Shown one piece after another: positions 53,842 through 63,679 of a DNA stretch of 64,000 nucleotides. The stretch's first letter is position 1. Each line of letters starts with the position of its first letter. This DNA comes from Bacillus sp. FJAT-18017 (lineage in GTDB: Bacteria > Bacillota > Bacilli > Bacillales > Cytobacillaceae): NCBI RefSeq assembly GCF_001278805.1, contig NZ_CP012602.1, forward strand, positions 1,343,001 through 1,407,000. The letters run 5' to 3'. The notes below the pieces were generated by a model. It searched no databases and had not been told where the DNA came from. It worked only from the letters and a program-made list of their open reading frames with translations. The translations under genes were made by a program, and so were the position numbers.

Positions 53842-54750
53842 ATGAGAACGTTGGATTTAACGTTGGAAGAAGCAATTGAGATTTGTAAAGCACTAGGAAA
53901 CGAACACCGTATGCAAATCATAAGGATATTGACGGATGGGCCGCAGAATGTAAATGAATTGTCGGAAAAACTCAGTGTACCTTTTTCGACTGCAGCAGCT
54001 AATGTAAAAAAGCTAGAGGATTCAGAGCTGATTTCAACTGAAATTGTCCCTGGCAGGGGAAACCAGAAGGTCAACACAAACAGGTATGATCGCATCGTCA
54101 TAAATCTTACAGATAAAAAAAAGACTGGTGATAATACGTTTAGAGTTGACATGCCGATTGGTGAATTCGTTAATTGTGAGGTGGAACCGACATGCGGTCT
54201 GCTTAGTGAAACAGGGATTATTAATATGCAGGATGACCCGCGTGCCTTTTACGAGCAGGAAAGAAAGCAAGCACAGCTGCTCTGGTTCAGAAGTGGATTT
54301 GTGGAATACCATTTTCCTAATAGGGTGCCCTACGGCAAGACGATGGATGAATTGAATTTATCTGCGGAAATTTGTTCTGAAGCCCCATATTACAAAGACG
54401 ATTGGCCGTCCGATGTAACTCTGTGGGTGAATGGAGTTGAAATAGGCACATGGACCTCACCTAGTGATTTTGGCGGAGAACGCGGCTTTTTAACTCCTTC
54501 CTGGTGGGGAACGAATAACACACAATTCGGGCTTTTGAAAAATTGGAAAGTAAACGAAGAAGGCAGTTTTATTGATGGGGTGAAAATCTCTGAGATGACA
54601 ATTGCAGACTTGAAGATCGATACCAGACCTTTTATTTCCATAAAAGTGGGGATAAAAAGTGATGCGTATAACAAAGGTGGAATAAATTTATTTGGCGAGA
54701 AATTCGGAAATTATGATCAGGGTATTGTATTGACTGGGAAATATCGGTGA
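53842..54750 (+). CDS. ArsR-type regulator with large C-terminal sensor-like domain
   Basis: A 302-residue protein. Residues about 8-80 form a winged helix-turn-helix of the ArsR group (CKALGNEHRMQIIRIL, NVNELSEKLSVPFSTAAANVKKLE). The remaining ~210 residues are beta-rich with many aromatics (LWFRSGFVEYHFPN, LWVNGVEIGTW, SWWGTNN), which could form a carbohydrate-binding sandwich; I do not recognise a named family. The metal-binding cysteines of true ArsR are absent from the HTH. It is 119 bp before a sugar operon whose promoter carries the same palindrome as its own leader, so it probably represses both and is released by a sugar (inference). Confidence 0.8.
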   Translation: MRTLDLTLEEAIEICKALGNEHRMQIIRILTDGPQNVNELSEKLSVPFSTAAANVKKLEDSELISTEIVPGRGNQKVNTNRYDRIVINLTDKKKTGDNTFRVDMPIGEFVNCEVEPTCGLLSETGIINMQDDPRAFYEQERKQAQLLWFRSGFVEYHFPNRVPYGKTMDELNLSAEICSEAPYYKDDWPSDVTLWVNGVEIGTWTSPSDFGGERGFLTPSWWGTNNTQFGLLKNWKVNEEGSFIDGVKISEMTIADLKIDTRPFISIKVGIKSDAYNKGGINLFGEKFGNYDQGIVLTGKYR

Positions 54751-54761
54751 ATGATCACACT

Positions 54762-54790
54762 AGCATGGATAAAAAATCCATGCTTTTTTT
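54762..54790 (+). terminator. Terminator after the ArsR-type gene
   Basis: AGCATGGAT and ATCCATGCT form a perfect 9-bp stem with a 5-base loop, followed by TTTTTTT. It separates the regulator from the sugar operon. Confidence 0.92.
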
Positions 54791-54803
54791 ATTACAAAAA
54801 TAC

Positions 54804-54832
54804 TTGATATATTACAAGTAAACATGTAATAA
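54804..54832 (+). promoter_or_regulatory. Operon promoter with operator in the -35/-10 spacer
   Basis: TTGATA (54804-54809), a 17-bp spacer and TAATAA (54827-54832) form a vegetative-type promoter. The inverted repeat TATTAC-N10-GTAATA (54810-54831) occupies the spacer exactly; a further half-site TTTATTAC is at 54788-54795. A protein bound here would exclude RNA polymerase. Confidence 0.75.
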
Positions 54833-54868
54833 TAAATTTGTAAAGAAAAACTATATAGGGGGATTGCA

Positions 54869-56146
54869 ATGAAAAGGGTAAGCGCATTCATAGTTTCTCT
54901 GGTGTTGTTATTCGTGTTAGCTGCTTGTTCCGGTAATGGGGCAACAAGTGAGGACAAGGGTTCTTCTGGTAAGGAGGATGTAACTGAATTAACTTTTTGG
55001 GCGCCTTTCAGTGGTGGAGATGGGGATTTCATCAAAGCACTTGTCGATAATTTTAACAAAGAAAATGAAGACGTTAAGGTTACAGTCCTTAACCTAAAAG
55101 CAGAAGAATATTATACAAAAATGCGTACTGCTGTTGTTTCCAAGCAGGCACCTGATGTAGCGATTGCGCACACAACCAAGTTAGCTGAATTGATTGAATC
55201 AAAGCAAATAGTTGATATCGATTCAATAGCCGAAAAGGCAGGAATCAAGTGGGATACGTACAGCCAGAATATCCTAAATTCAACAATCATCAATGACAAA
55301 CACTATGCCGTTCCACTCGACACTCATGCTCTAATCATGTTTGCGAATACTGATCTTCTTGATAAAGCTGGCTTGATTGAAAATGGTGTTCCTGCTATCG
55401 GAACCGGTGAAGGAGATTTTATTAATTTCCTTAAAGACGTAAAAGAAAACTCACCAAAAGGTACTTTTCCGCTCTCAGCAACTTCAAGCGGGGATTCTCC
55501 ACTTAGGATCTGGTGGTCCCTATATTCCCAACAGGGCGGACAACTTCTAAGTGAAGATGGAAAAGAAGCCGTGTTTAATAATGAACAAGGGCTAACTGCT
55601 CTAGAATATATTGGCGAATTGATGGAAGAAGACTTATGGCCAAGGAATATCCGAAATGGCGGGGAAGTTTTTTCCGCCAAAACTGCAGCAATTCATTTTA
55701 ATGGCGTATGGATGACTGGCGCACTTGAACAAAATAAAGAATTGAAGTTTACTGCAATTCCGTTTCCACAGATTTTCGGTGAACAAGCAACATGGGGCGA
55801 TTCCCATACATTTGTACTTCTAAATAAAGATGGCCAAACCGATGCTAAAAAAGAAGCTAGTTTAAAGTTTGCTGATTGGGTTGCTGAGCATTCTGCTTCA
55901 TGGGCAAAAGCTGGACATGTTCCTGCAAAAACATCAGTGGTAGAATCACAGGAGTTCAAGGATCTTCCTTACCGAAGCAATTATGCGGAAATAGCGGATT
56001 ATGTTAGCTATATGCCGAACTCCCCTAAGATCTCAGCAATCAATGATGTAATCAAAAAACATTTGAACAACTTCATGACTGGCCAGGTAAATGCAAAAGA
56101 AACCCTGAAGAATGCGGAAAACGAGGTCAATGCTTTACTAAAATAG
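54869..56146 (+). CDS. Sugar ABC transporter substrate-binding lipoprotein (second system)
   Basis: A 425-residue family 1 solute-binding lipoprotein (lipobox LAAC). After a short Gly/Ser/Glu linker it starts ELTFWAPFSGG and shows PDVAIAHTTKL and the typical C-terminal helix NAENEVNALL. It is not closely similar to the binding protein at 42578. It delivers a ligand to the two permeases downstream; the linked enzymes suggest a glycoside or aldonic-acid-containing sugar. AGGGGG precedes the ATG. Confidence 0.92.
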   Translation: MKRVSAFIVSLVLLFVLAACSGNGATSEDKGSSGKEDVTELTFWAPFSGGDGDFIKALVDNFNKENEDVKVTVLNLKAEEYYTKMRTAVVSKQAPDVAIAHTTKLAELIESKQIVDIDSIAEKAGIKWDTYSQNILNSTIINDKHYAVPLDTHALIMFANTDLLDKAGLIENGVPAIGTGEGDFINFLKDVKENSPKGTFPLSATSSGDSPLRIWWSLYSQQGGQLLSEDGKEAVFNNEQGLTALEYIGELMEEDLWPRNIRNGGEVFSAKTAAIHFNGVWMTGALEQNKELKFTAIPFPQIFGEQATWGDSHTFVLLNKDGQTDAKKEASLKFADWVAEHSASWAKAGHVPAKTSVVESQEFKDLPYRSNYAEIADYVSYMPNSPKISAINDVIKKHLNNFMTGQVNAKETLKNAENEVNALLK

Positions 56147-56153
56147 AATTCCG

Positions 56154-56190
56154 AATGGTGCCCCGCAAGTTGGAAATTGGTGGCACCATT
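56154..56190 (+). terminator. Intra-operon hairpin after the binding-protein gene
   Basis: AATGGTGCC and GGCACCATT form a perfect 9-bp stem with a 19-base loop, followed by TCTTAT. The weak T-tract suggests partial termination or mRNA end protection. Confidence 0.6.
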
Positions 56191-56211
56191 TCTTATAGGA
56201 GGTACCTTTAA

Positions 56212-57087
56212 ATGAAGTTAAAAGGCGGTAAAGCGGAAACGCTGACAGCGTATTTATTCCTGGCACCATTCTTAATCATATACGGACTGTTTATGCTTTA
56301 TCCAATTATAAAGGGTTTTATCATCAGTCTGAATGATTGGGTGCTGGGGCTTGAGCCGACATTTGTCGGTTTAGCAAACTATAAAACTATGTTCGCTGAT
56401 AAGCTTTTCTGGGAGGCGCTATGGAATACAGTTCTCTTTGTGTTTCTTTCAACACCTGCCCTCATTATCATAGGGCTTTTGCTGGCCCTTGTGGTCAACT
56501 CAAGGCTTAAAGGCACAGTCTTTTTACGGTCTGCGTTCTTTCTTCCATATATATTATCAATCTCAGTTATAGCCAGTATATGGGTGTTTATTCTGCAGCC
56601 TTATACAGGATTAATTACAACGATTCTTCATAACTTTGGGTACGAAGGCGAAATATTTTGGCTAAATGACGAGAATCTTGCGTGGGTTTCAATTTTAATT
56701 GCAACAATCTGGTGGACTGTAGGATTCAATATGATCCTGTTCCTGTCGGGGCTGCAGGAAATACCTGATGAATACTATGAAGCTGCGAAAATGGATGGTG
56801 CAGGTTCGTTCAGGCAATTCATTTCTATTACATTGCCTTCTTTGAAAGGCGTTATTCTATTAATAGTAGTCCTGCAAACGATTAATTCATTTAAACTATT
56901 TGGGCAGCCATATTTGATGACTGGGGGAGGGCCCGGTACTTCGACACGCCCACTCGTTCAATATATTTACGAAAAAGCATTCATTGAGCAGCAAATGGGG
57001 GTAGCATCCTCAATGTCCTATGTTCTGTTTGCAGTCACCATACTGTTTGCTTTTATCCAATTCAAATTTTTCCAAAGTAAAGATTAA
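56212..57087 (+). CDS. Sugar ABC transporter permease (MalF-like, second system)
   Basis: A 291-residue six-helix permease with the EAA loop EAAKMDGAGSFRQFISITLP. It begins with a short basic tail (KLKGGKAE). AGGAGGT lies ahead of the ATG. Together with the next gene it forms the channel of a CUT1 importer; as in the first system no ATPase is encoded nearby. Confidence 0.92.
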   Translation: MKLKGGKAETLTAYLFLAPFLIIYGLFMLYPIIKGFIISLNDWVLGLEPTFVGLANYKTMFADKLFWEALWNTVLFVFLSTPALIIIGLLLALVVNSRLKGTVFLRSAFFLPYILSISVIASIWVFILQPYTGLITTILHNFGYEGEIFWLNDENLAWVSILIATIWWTVGFNMILFLSGLQEIPDEYYEAAKMDGAGSFRQFISITLPSLKGVILLIVVLQTINSFKLFGQPYLMTGGGPGTSTRPLVQYIYEKAFIEQQMGVASSMSYVLFAVTILFAFIQFKFFQSKD

Positions 57088-57116
57088 TTAAATCCTGGTA
57101 AAAGGAGGAACTGAAA

Positions 57117-57947
57117 GTGCCTCGTAAAAAGAAAACTACGTTTGGACGGAAACTTGTATATATATTCAGTTACGCGCTCGTCCTCATCTGGGTGATTCCA
57201 ATAATATGGATGTTGATCACCTCGCTCAAGCCTGGCGGTACGGCTGTAACGATATTGTCGGAACTCTTCAAGCCGCCGTTCACCTTCGCGAACTATGAGT
57301 ATGTTCTGACCAATGCATCGATATGGAGGTGGACATGGAACAGTTTGTACATAGCGGTTGTGACAACCGTGTTAACACTGATCCTTACTTCACTGGCGGC
57401 GTTTGCCTTATCGAGGCTTCAATTTAAAGGACGTCAGATTATTTTTTGGTTAATTATTGCAGGGTTGATGGTACCTGTTGAAGCAAAGATTGTACCACTT
57501 TTTCAAATCATGGTTGATTTTGGGTTAATCAATTCCTATAGCTCAATTATTTTACCTGCCCTGGCCGCACCACTTGGGGTCTTTATGCTCAAACAGTTTT
57601 ATGACGCAATTCCAAATGATCTCATCGAAGCAGCGAGAATTGATGGTGCGAATTGGTTAAGGATTTACTGGAGCATCTTCTTGCCGTTATCCCGTTCTTC
57701 AATGGCAGCACTAGGCATATTTACATTTGTCACCTCCTGGAATAATTTCCTGTGGCCATTCCTGGCAGTAAACGAGGAGAAAATGTTTACATTGCCTGTA
57801 GCGATTCCAACATTCCAAAGTGCCTATACAGCGGAATTGATGATTCCGATGGCAGCGAATATGCTGGCCAGTTTACCAGCTATTATCGTGTTCATTCTAT
57901 TCCAGCGCCATATCATTAAAGGTATTACGATGACTGGAATTAAGTAA
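57117..57947 (+). CDS. Sugar ABC transporter permease (MalG-like, second system)
   Basis: A 276-residue permease with six predicted helices and the EAA loop EAARIDGANWLRIYWSIFLP. The start is GTG 57117 behind AAAGGAGGA. It lies 29 bp after its partner and 103 bp before the GH2 gene. Confidence 0.92.
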   Translation: MPRKKKTTFGRKLVYIFSYALVLIWVIPIIWMLITSLKPGGTAVTILSELFKPPFTFANYEYVLTNASIWRWTWNSLYIAVVTTVLTLILTSLAAFALSRLQFKGRQIIFWLIIAGLMVPVEAKIVPLFQIMVDFGLINSYSSIILPALAAPLGVFMLKQFYDAIPNDLIEAARIDGANWLRIYWSIFLPLSRSSMAALGIFTFVTSWNNFLWPFLAVNEEKMFTLPVAIPTFQSAYTAELMIPMAANMLASLPAIIVFILFQRHIIKGITMTGIK

Positions 57948-58050
57948 GTGATATAAAGTCCTGCTAGAGGAAAGTGTTATGAAACAGTTGTGTTTTATCG
58001 CCTAAAGTTGGCTCAGCACTTATCATGTCATTGCGGTTAGGAGATTTGCT

Positions 58051-60783
58051 ATGAGAACGAAAATAGATTTATCTGTTGATTGGACTTTTAAAACAGATCC
58101 AACAAACTCTGGTATGGTGGAGAGTTGGTATTCCGGGAAAATTTCTGGAGGCAAGAATGTCAAAGTGCCTCATATTTGGCAAAGTGAGGGAGGAGACCTT
58201 GTTCCTTATAGCGGGGCGGCATGGTACCAGCTTCAGGTAAAGGATATTAAAACCTCGCAGGGGAAGAACTGGCACCTTTGCTTTATGGCAGTCGATTATC
58301 AATGCGATGTGTGGTGGAATGGCAATTACATTGGGTTTCATGAAGGAGGTTTTACACCTTTCGATTTCCTAATCCCGAATAATCTCTTAGACAATCGCAA
58401 TCAGATCACTGTCCGTGTTTATGACTTCCCCGATAATGCAGAAATTCCGATTGGAAAGCAGGGAAGTTGGTATACAAGGGTAAGTGGGATTTGGCAGGGT
58501 GTTTACCTGGAGCAAAGGCCGGAAACCTTTGTTGAGAATGTTTTTGTAAAGGCTGACATTGATTTAAAACAAGTGGAACTATCCGCAATTGTTACTGGAA
58601 ACACAGATCTAATCCACTATGAAATCAGGCCGCACAGCCTCAAGGAAGATAAGTGGGAGGATGGCATTGTCTATTCAGGTACGATTGAGAATTCCAGTCT
58701 TAAAACAATCGTTGAAATGCCTGAAATGAGACTCTGGTCCCCAGCAGAACCTTATTTGTACGAACTCGATATTTGCGTAAAAGCAAACGGCGAAACAGAT
58801 CATTACAGCACTGTTTTCGGTTGTCGGAACGTTGAATATAAGGATGGCAAAGTCTATCTCAACCATGAGCCTATTTATATCCGGGGAGCACTTGATCAAG
58901 CCTTTTATCCAGAAACAATTTATTCGGCTCCTTCAGAATCCTATATTAAAAAGGAGATTGAACTGGCCAAACAAATGGGTTTCAACTTACTTAGGAAGCA
59001 TATCAAGGTGGAAATCCCTGAATATCTTTATTGGGCGGACCGCCTCGGGATGCTGATTTGGGCGGAACCCCCTAATTATGTGAAGTGGACTGAAATGGCA
59101 ACGAAGCGATTTACAACAGTTTTAAAGGAAATGATTGAACGGGATTATAACCATCCTTCAATCATCATTTGGTCCATATACAACGAAGAATGGGGTCTCG
59201 AATGGGATCTTGAATTTGATACCGAAAAACAGGCGCATGTAGCGGAGTTTTTTTCCGAAGTGAAGCAATGGGACACGACTAGATTAGTATGTGATAACAG
59301 TGGCTGGACCCATGTAAACACAGATATAAATGACCACCATCGCTACTTTGTTGTACCAGATCAGATCGATGGTTGGAGAAGTGATCTTGATGACTATGTC
59401 ATTGGCCAAAAAGACAGGAATTTTGTATCGGGTTATGGAGCTGAAGACCAGCCAATCATCATTTCTGAATTTGGGGTATGGGGTCTGCCGGACGTTGACA
59501 AATTAAAGGATTTTTATAATGGGAACGAGCCATGGTGGTTTATTAATCAAGGTGAGGCTACCCACCAGGATGATTATAAGAGGCCGACAACGCTGTTTGA
59601 AAACTTCTCTAAGTTTGGGATTTCACATGCTTTTGAAAACACTTCAGATTTAGCAGTTCATTCACAAAACAGGATGACACGTGCTGTTAAGTCGTTAATA
59701 GAAGAAATGAGGAAACGGCCTGAAATAGCCGGATATGTTGTCACTGAATTTACTGACATAGAATGGGAAACAAATGGATGGCTTGATTTTATGAGAAATC
59801 CGAAAGAAGGATTTGAAGAGCTTGTCAATTTTAATGGTGAAACGGTAATCATGGCAGGATTGCCAAAGCATAATTACCAATCAGGGGAGAGCGCAGCCTG
59901 GGATCTCTATATAGCATCAGAAGAGTTGAGCGGTGAAGCTTTAATAAAATGGAGACTTGAGATGGGTTGCGAGGTCCTGTTGCATGGAGAAGTTCCTGTT
60001 GTCCTTAACAGCTTCTTACATTTGCCGGAGGTTGTATGTCTTGAAATACCTAACGTGAAACAGCCTGTTTTTGCTTTGTTCTCCTTCGAATTATGGGTTG
60101 AAGATCGCAAGGTTGCGGTCAATAAGGAAGAATTAACCCTTAGTCAACAGTCTCAGGCAGCAGCGCTTGTCCATGTTCAACATAAAAGAACTGAACTTCA
60201 TGAAGCTTTAAAAGGTGTAGATTTAAGGGCGGATGCGGATGTCGTCATAAGTGATATGTTGGACAGAGAAACGCTCGAATATGTTAGGGCCGGCGGAAAG
60301 GTTATTTTTCTAGCGGAAGATGGGGATGCAATTCCACACAAGGGTGATTATACATTCCGTGAGCTTGATCCGGGCGAAAGTTGGGCGCGTTCATCGTCCA
60401 TGAATTATGTTAACACTGCTTGGCTAGAAGGGCTGCCTGTCCATCCCGAAATGGGCTGGGAGTTTGAATTCCTGTTCCCTGACTATGTGGTTCCGTTTAC
60501 TGACTATAAGAAGGTTGGCCAAAAAAGGACGGTTAACCTGTTCGGCAACCCATCACTAGCTGAAACAGCAGAGATAATTTCGGGATATTTCCAGGGCTGG
60601 CTAGGACAAAACGGCGGATCAGTCCTGCTGCAAAAGCATGGTAAAGGAGTTATTTTAACCATCACATGGAAGCTTGCAAGCCAATTGAATAACAACCCAA
60701 ATGCATTATTAATTCTTAATCACTTCATTGAAAAACTGGCAAGAGGGAGCTTTGCTCATAATAGAAGTCAGGAGGTTACATAA
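58051..60783 (+). CDS. GH2-family glycosidase linked to galactonate-type catabolism
   Basis: A 910-residue cytosolic GH2 enzyme without a signal peptide. It has the sugar-binding domain (VPHIWQSEGG, GFTPFDF), an Ig-like domain and a TIM barrel with acid/base Glu379 in SIYNEEWG and nucleophile Glu473 in IISEFGVWG; a ~300-residue C-terminal part is divergent. It lacks the LacZ small-chain domain, so it is nearer the beta-galactosidase/beta-glucuronidase/beta-mannosidase side of GH2 and its true sugar cannot be read from the sequence. It ends TAATG, sharing one base with the kinase gene, so it belongs to the operon that ends in a galactonate dehydratase. Confidence 0.87.
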   Translation: MRTKIDLSVDWTFKTDPTNSGMVESWYSGKISGGKNVKVPHIWQSEGGDLVPYSGAAWYQLQVKDIKTSQGKNWHLCFMAVDYQCDVWWNGNYIGFHEGGFTPFDFLIPNNLLDNRNQITVRVYDFPDNAEIPIGKQGSWYTRVSGIWQGVYLEQRPETFVENVFVKADIDLKQVELSAIVTGNTDLIHYEIRPHSLKEDKWEDGIVYSGTIENSSLKTIVEMPEMRLWSPAEPYLYELDICVKANGETDHYSTVFGCRNVEYKDGKVYLNHEPIYIRGALDQAFYPETIYSAPSESYIKKEIELAKQMGFNLLRKHIKVEIPEYLYWADRLGMLIWAEPPNYVKWTEMATKRFTTVLKEMIERDYNHPSIIIWSIYNEEWGLEWDLEFDTEKQAHVAEFFSEVKQWDTTRLVCDNSGWTHVNTDINDHHRYFVVPDQIDGWRSDLDDYVIGQKDRNFVSGYGAEDQPIIISEFGVWGLPDVDKLKDFYNGNEPWWFINQGEATHQDDYKRPTTLFENFSKFGISHAFENTSDLAVHSQNRMTRAVKSLIEEMRKRPEIAGYVVTEFTDIEWETNGWLDFMRNPKEGFEELVNFNGETVIMAGLPKHNYQSGESAAWDLYIASEELSGEALIKWRLEMGCEVLLHGEVPVVLNSFLHLPEVVCLEIPNVKQPVFALFSFELWVEDRKVAVNKEELTLSQQSQAAALVHVQHKRTELHEALKGVDLRADADVVISDMLDRETLEYVRAGGKVIFLAEDGDAIPHKGDYTFRELDPGESWARSSSMNYVNTAWLEGLPVHPEMGWEFEFLFPDYVVPFTDYKKVGQKRTVNLFGNPSLAETAEIISGYFQGWLGQNGGSVLLQKHGKGVILTITWKLASQLNNNPNALLILNHFIEKLARGSFAHNRSQEVT

Positions 60784-61730
60784 TGGACGTTATCAGTTTG
60801 GGCGAATCAATGGTCCTTTTTACTCCTGACACGAATGGGCTCATGAGGTATGCACATAGTTTTTCATCAAAAATAGCTGGTGCAGAAACGAATACTCTAA
60901 TCGGCTTGTCCAGGCTCGGGCATCAAACTGGTTGGATTAGCCGAGTTGGGAATGATGAATTCGGAGAGAAAGTCCTTTCAGCAGTAAGAGGAGAAGGAGT
61001 CCATACCGGGGAAGTGAGAAAAGACTCGGAGGCCCCTACGGGAATTTACTTTAAGGAACTAGTTAATGAAACGGCTACGAGAATCCATTATTATCGGAAA
61101 GGGTCTGCGGCTAGCAGGCTCACCCCCGCTGATATCAGTGAAGACTATATTATGTCGGCACGTTATCTGTATATAACAGGTATTACCCCGGCCTTGAGCG
61201 AGTCATGTGAGGTGGCTATTTTTCATAGCATCGAAGTCGCTAAAAAACATGGTGTTAAGGTTGTTTTTGATCCCAATATCAGAAGGAAACTCTGGGGCGA
61301 AGAGAAAGCCAGGAGAACACTCCTCGCCATCGCTGAAGAGGCGGATATTGTCCTTCCAGGAATCGGAGAGGGAGAATTTCTGTTTGGAAGTACCGATTAT
61401 AGTGAAATCGCTTCACACTTCCATCAGCTTGGTGCCTCGATTGTTGTTGTAAAGCTTGGAGCCGACGGAGCCTATTATTCTACTGATTCTGATTGTGGAG
61501 TAGTGGAGGGCTTTAAGGTAAAACAAGTCATCGATCCTGTAGGTGCAGGGGATGGATTTGCGGCAGGTTTCCTCTCGGGTCTCCTCGATGACATTGGATT
61601 GGCAGACGCTGTAAAAAGGGGAAATGCGATTGGGGCTATCGTGACTACGGTTAATGGAGACATCGAAGGATTGCCTAATAGAGAGCTGCTAGCAGGATTT
61701 CTGGCTTCTAGTGAAGATGTAGCTCGGTAA
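60783..61730 (+). CDS. kdgK: PfkB-family sugar kinase, probable 2-keto-3-deoxy-gluconate/galactonate kinase
   Basis: A 315-residue ribokinase/PfkB kinase of KdgK type: N-terminal GESMVLFTP, AGAETNTLIGLSRLG, ATRIHYYRKGSAASRL (residues that hold the keto-deoxy sugar), DPNIRRKLW and the C-terminal DPVGAGDGFAAGF with catalytic Asp. It phosphorylates 2-keto-3-deoxy-sugar acid at C6. Because DgoD is encoded next to it, the galactonate-derived substrate (KDGal) is as likely as KDG. Start codon overlaps the stop of the GH2 gene. Confidence 0.88.
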   Translation: MDVISLGESMVLFTPDTNGLMRYAHSFSSKIAGAETNTLIGLSRLGHQTGWISRVGNDEFGEKVLSAVRGEGVHTGEVRKDSEAPTGIYFKELVNETATRIHYYRKGSAASRLTPADISEDYIMSARYLYITGITPALSESCEVAIFHSIEVAKKHGVKVVFDPNIRRKLWGEEKARRTLLAIAEEADIVLPGIGEGEFLFGSTDYSEIASHFHQLGASIVVVKLGADGAYYSTDSDCGVVEGFKVKQVIDPVGAGDGFAAGFLSGLLDDIGLADAVKRGNAIGAIVTTVNGDIEGLPNRELLAGFLASSEDVAR

Positions 61731-61746
61731 AAAGGGGGGAAAGATC

Positions 61747-62391
61747 ATGGATTTACACTCGTCTTTACAGGAAACGAAAATGATTGCGATAATTCGAGGA
61801 TCTAAGCCTGAAGATGTGCATTCCATAGCAGAGGCCTTATGGGAAGGGGGCATCACAGTACTTGAGATAACGCTGAATTCCCCGGGTGCACTTGAAGTCA
61901 TAAAGCAGGTTTCAAGGGAGATGGACGGAAGGTCAATTGTTGGAGCAGGCACTGTGCTGGATCCGGAATCAGCCAGGGCAGCACTTCTGGCAGGTGCAAA
62001 ATTCATCCTTTCACCTACTGTGGATGAAGGAACAATTCGGATGACCAAGCGGTATGGTGCGGTCAGCATTCCTGGTGCATTTACTCCGACTGAAATTCTG
62101 AAGGCGTACGAATATGGTGGGGATATCGTCAAGGTTTTCCCGGCCACTACCCTTGGGCCCAGCTATGTGAAGGATATTCATGGCCCGCTTCCACAGATTC
62201 CTCTTCTGCCTACTGGCGGGATTGGTTTGGAAAATGTAGCAGATTTTATTAAAGCAGGAGCTGTAGGTGTTGGTCTTGGCAGCTCGCTTGTTAATACAAA
62301 AGAAGCAGTAACCAATGAATACTTAAAAAACCTTACCGGAAAGGCACGTAGCTTTGTTAATAAAGTGAAAGAAGCAGATAGGGGAGAGTAG
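61747..62391 (+). CDS. 2-keto-3-deoxy-6-phospho-sugar acid aldolase (KDPG/KDPGal type)
   Basis: A 214-residue class I aldolase of the KDPG family. Visible are the catalytic Glu region VLEITLNSP, the GAGTVL loop, SPTVDEG and the Schiff-base Lys in GDIVKVFPA, then PTGGI and GVGLGSSLV. It splits KDPG or KDPGal to pyruvate and glyceraldehyde-3-phosphate. In context, with a DgoD-type enzyme, a DgoA-like role is likely. AAAGGGGGG precedes the ATG. Confidence 0.9.
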   Translation: MDLHSSLQETKMIAIIRGSKPEDVHSIAEALWEGGITVLEITLNSPGALEVIKQVSREMDGRSIVGAGTVLDPESARAALLAGAKFILSPTVDEGTIRMTKRYGAVSIPGAFTPTEILKAYEYGGDIVKVFPATTLGPSYVKDIHGPLPQIPLLPTGGIGLENVADFIKAGAVGVGLGSSLVNTKEAVTNEYLKNLTGKARSFVNKVKEADRGE

Positions 62392-62392
62392 C

Positions 62393-63541
62393 ATGAAAAT
62401 CACTGGGTATGAGCTTTTTCAAGTACCACCTCGTTGGCTGTTCCTAAAAATTGACACAGATGAAGGGATATCAGGATGGGGAGAGCCAGTCATTGAAGGA
62501 CGGGCTGATACTGTTAAAGCAGCTGTTAAGGAACTGATGGAATATTTAGTTGGCAAGGATCCTTCGAGAATTGAGGATCACTGGAATTTGATGTATCGAT
62601 CAGGATTTTACAGAGGCGGCCCAATTTTAATGAGCGCAATTGCCGGAATTGACCAGGCGCTATGGGATATTAAAGGGAAGTTCTATAACGCACCAGTCTA
62701 TGAGCTGATGGGAGGGGCAGCGCGCGACTCTATCCGGGTTTATTCATGGATTGGCGGTGACCGGCCGACGGATGTAGGCCTCGCTGCTAAGGCGGTTGTT
62801 GATGTAGGCTTTACGGCTGTTAAAATGAACGGGACAGAAGAAATGCAATACGTCGATTCCTATGAGAAGGTTGACCAAGCGGTGGCAAGGATAGCAGCTG
62901 TAAGGGAAGCGGTTGGGCCAAACATCGGGATTGGCATTGATTTCCACGGGCGTGTCCACAAGCCTATGGCGAAAATTTTGGCCAAAGAGCTTGAACCGTT
63001 CCGTCCAATGTTTATTGAGGAACCTGTCCTACCCGAAAATAATGAAGCACTCCGCGAGATTGCCAGGAGTACGTCAATCCCAATTGCCACTGGTGAGAGA
63101 ATGTTCTCGAGATGGGATTATAAAACCCTGTTGACGGATGGATATGCAGATATTATCCAGCCGGACCTTTCGCACGCTGGTGGAATAACAGAATGCAAAA
63201 AGATTCTATCGATGGCTGAGGCATTTGATGTTGCAGCTGCCCCGCATTGTCCACTAGGACCTATTGCTTTGGCTGCCTGTCTTCAAGTAGATGCAACTTC
63301 CCATAACGCTTTTATTCAGGAACAGAGCCTTGGCATTCACTATAACGTGGGGAGTGATTTGCTGGATTATATCATGGATCGAACAGTGTTCGATTATAAG
63401 GACGGTTACGTAAAAATACCAAAAGGGCCTGGGTTGGGTATTGACATTAATGAAGATCATGTCAGGAAGATTTCAGAAGTCGGGCATAATTGGCGTAATC
63501 CGGTATGGAGACATAAAGATGGCAGTATAGCAGAATGGTGA
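62393..63541 (+). CDS. dgoD: D-galactonate dehydratase
   Basis: A 382-residue enolase-superfamily acid-sugar dehydratase that matches E. coli DgoD closely in remembered sequence: [87 protein letters not shown] region, [16 protein letters not shown], and the terminal [14 protein letters not shown]. Metal ligands (Asp, Glu, Glu) and the catalytic His are in place. It turns D-galactonate into 2-keto-3-deoxygalactonate. It starts two bases after the aldolase stop. Confidence 0.95.
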   Translation: MKITGYELFQVPPRWLFLKIDTDEGISGWGEPVIEGRADTVKAAVKELMEYLVGKDPSRIEDHWNLMYRSGFYRGGPILMSAIAGIDQALWDIKGKFYNAPVYELMGGAARDSIRVYSWIGGDRPTDVGLAAKAVVDVGFTAVKMNGTEEMQYVDSYEKVDQAVARIAAVREAVGPNIGIGIDFHGRVHKPMAKILAKELEPFRPMFIEEPVLPENNEALREIARSTSIPIATGERMFSRWDYKTLLTDGYADIIQPDLSHAGGITECKKILSMAEAFDVAAAPHCPLGPIALAACLQVDATSHNAFIQEQSLGIHYNVGSDLLDYIMDRTVFDYKDGYVKIPKGPGLGIDINEDHVRKISEVGHNWRNPVWRHKDGSIAEW

Positions 63542-63570
63542 GAGATGAAGAAGTTTAAACCTAAATTACA

Positions 63571-63600
63571 GGTCAAGGAATACCTTGGCCTTTTTGTTTT
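63571..63600 (+). terminator. Terminator of the galactonate-type operon
   Basis: GGTCAAGG and CCTTGGCC (one G-U pair) form an 8-bp stem with a 4-base loop, followed by TTTTTGTTTT. Confidence 0.88.
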
Positions 63601-63679
63601 GCCAATACTACTAGTAAAGTGTCAAATAATGCTATTAGGGCCTCATTAGGAAGAATTACCCCAAAAAGATGTAGTTAAA

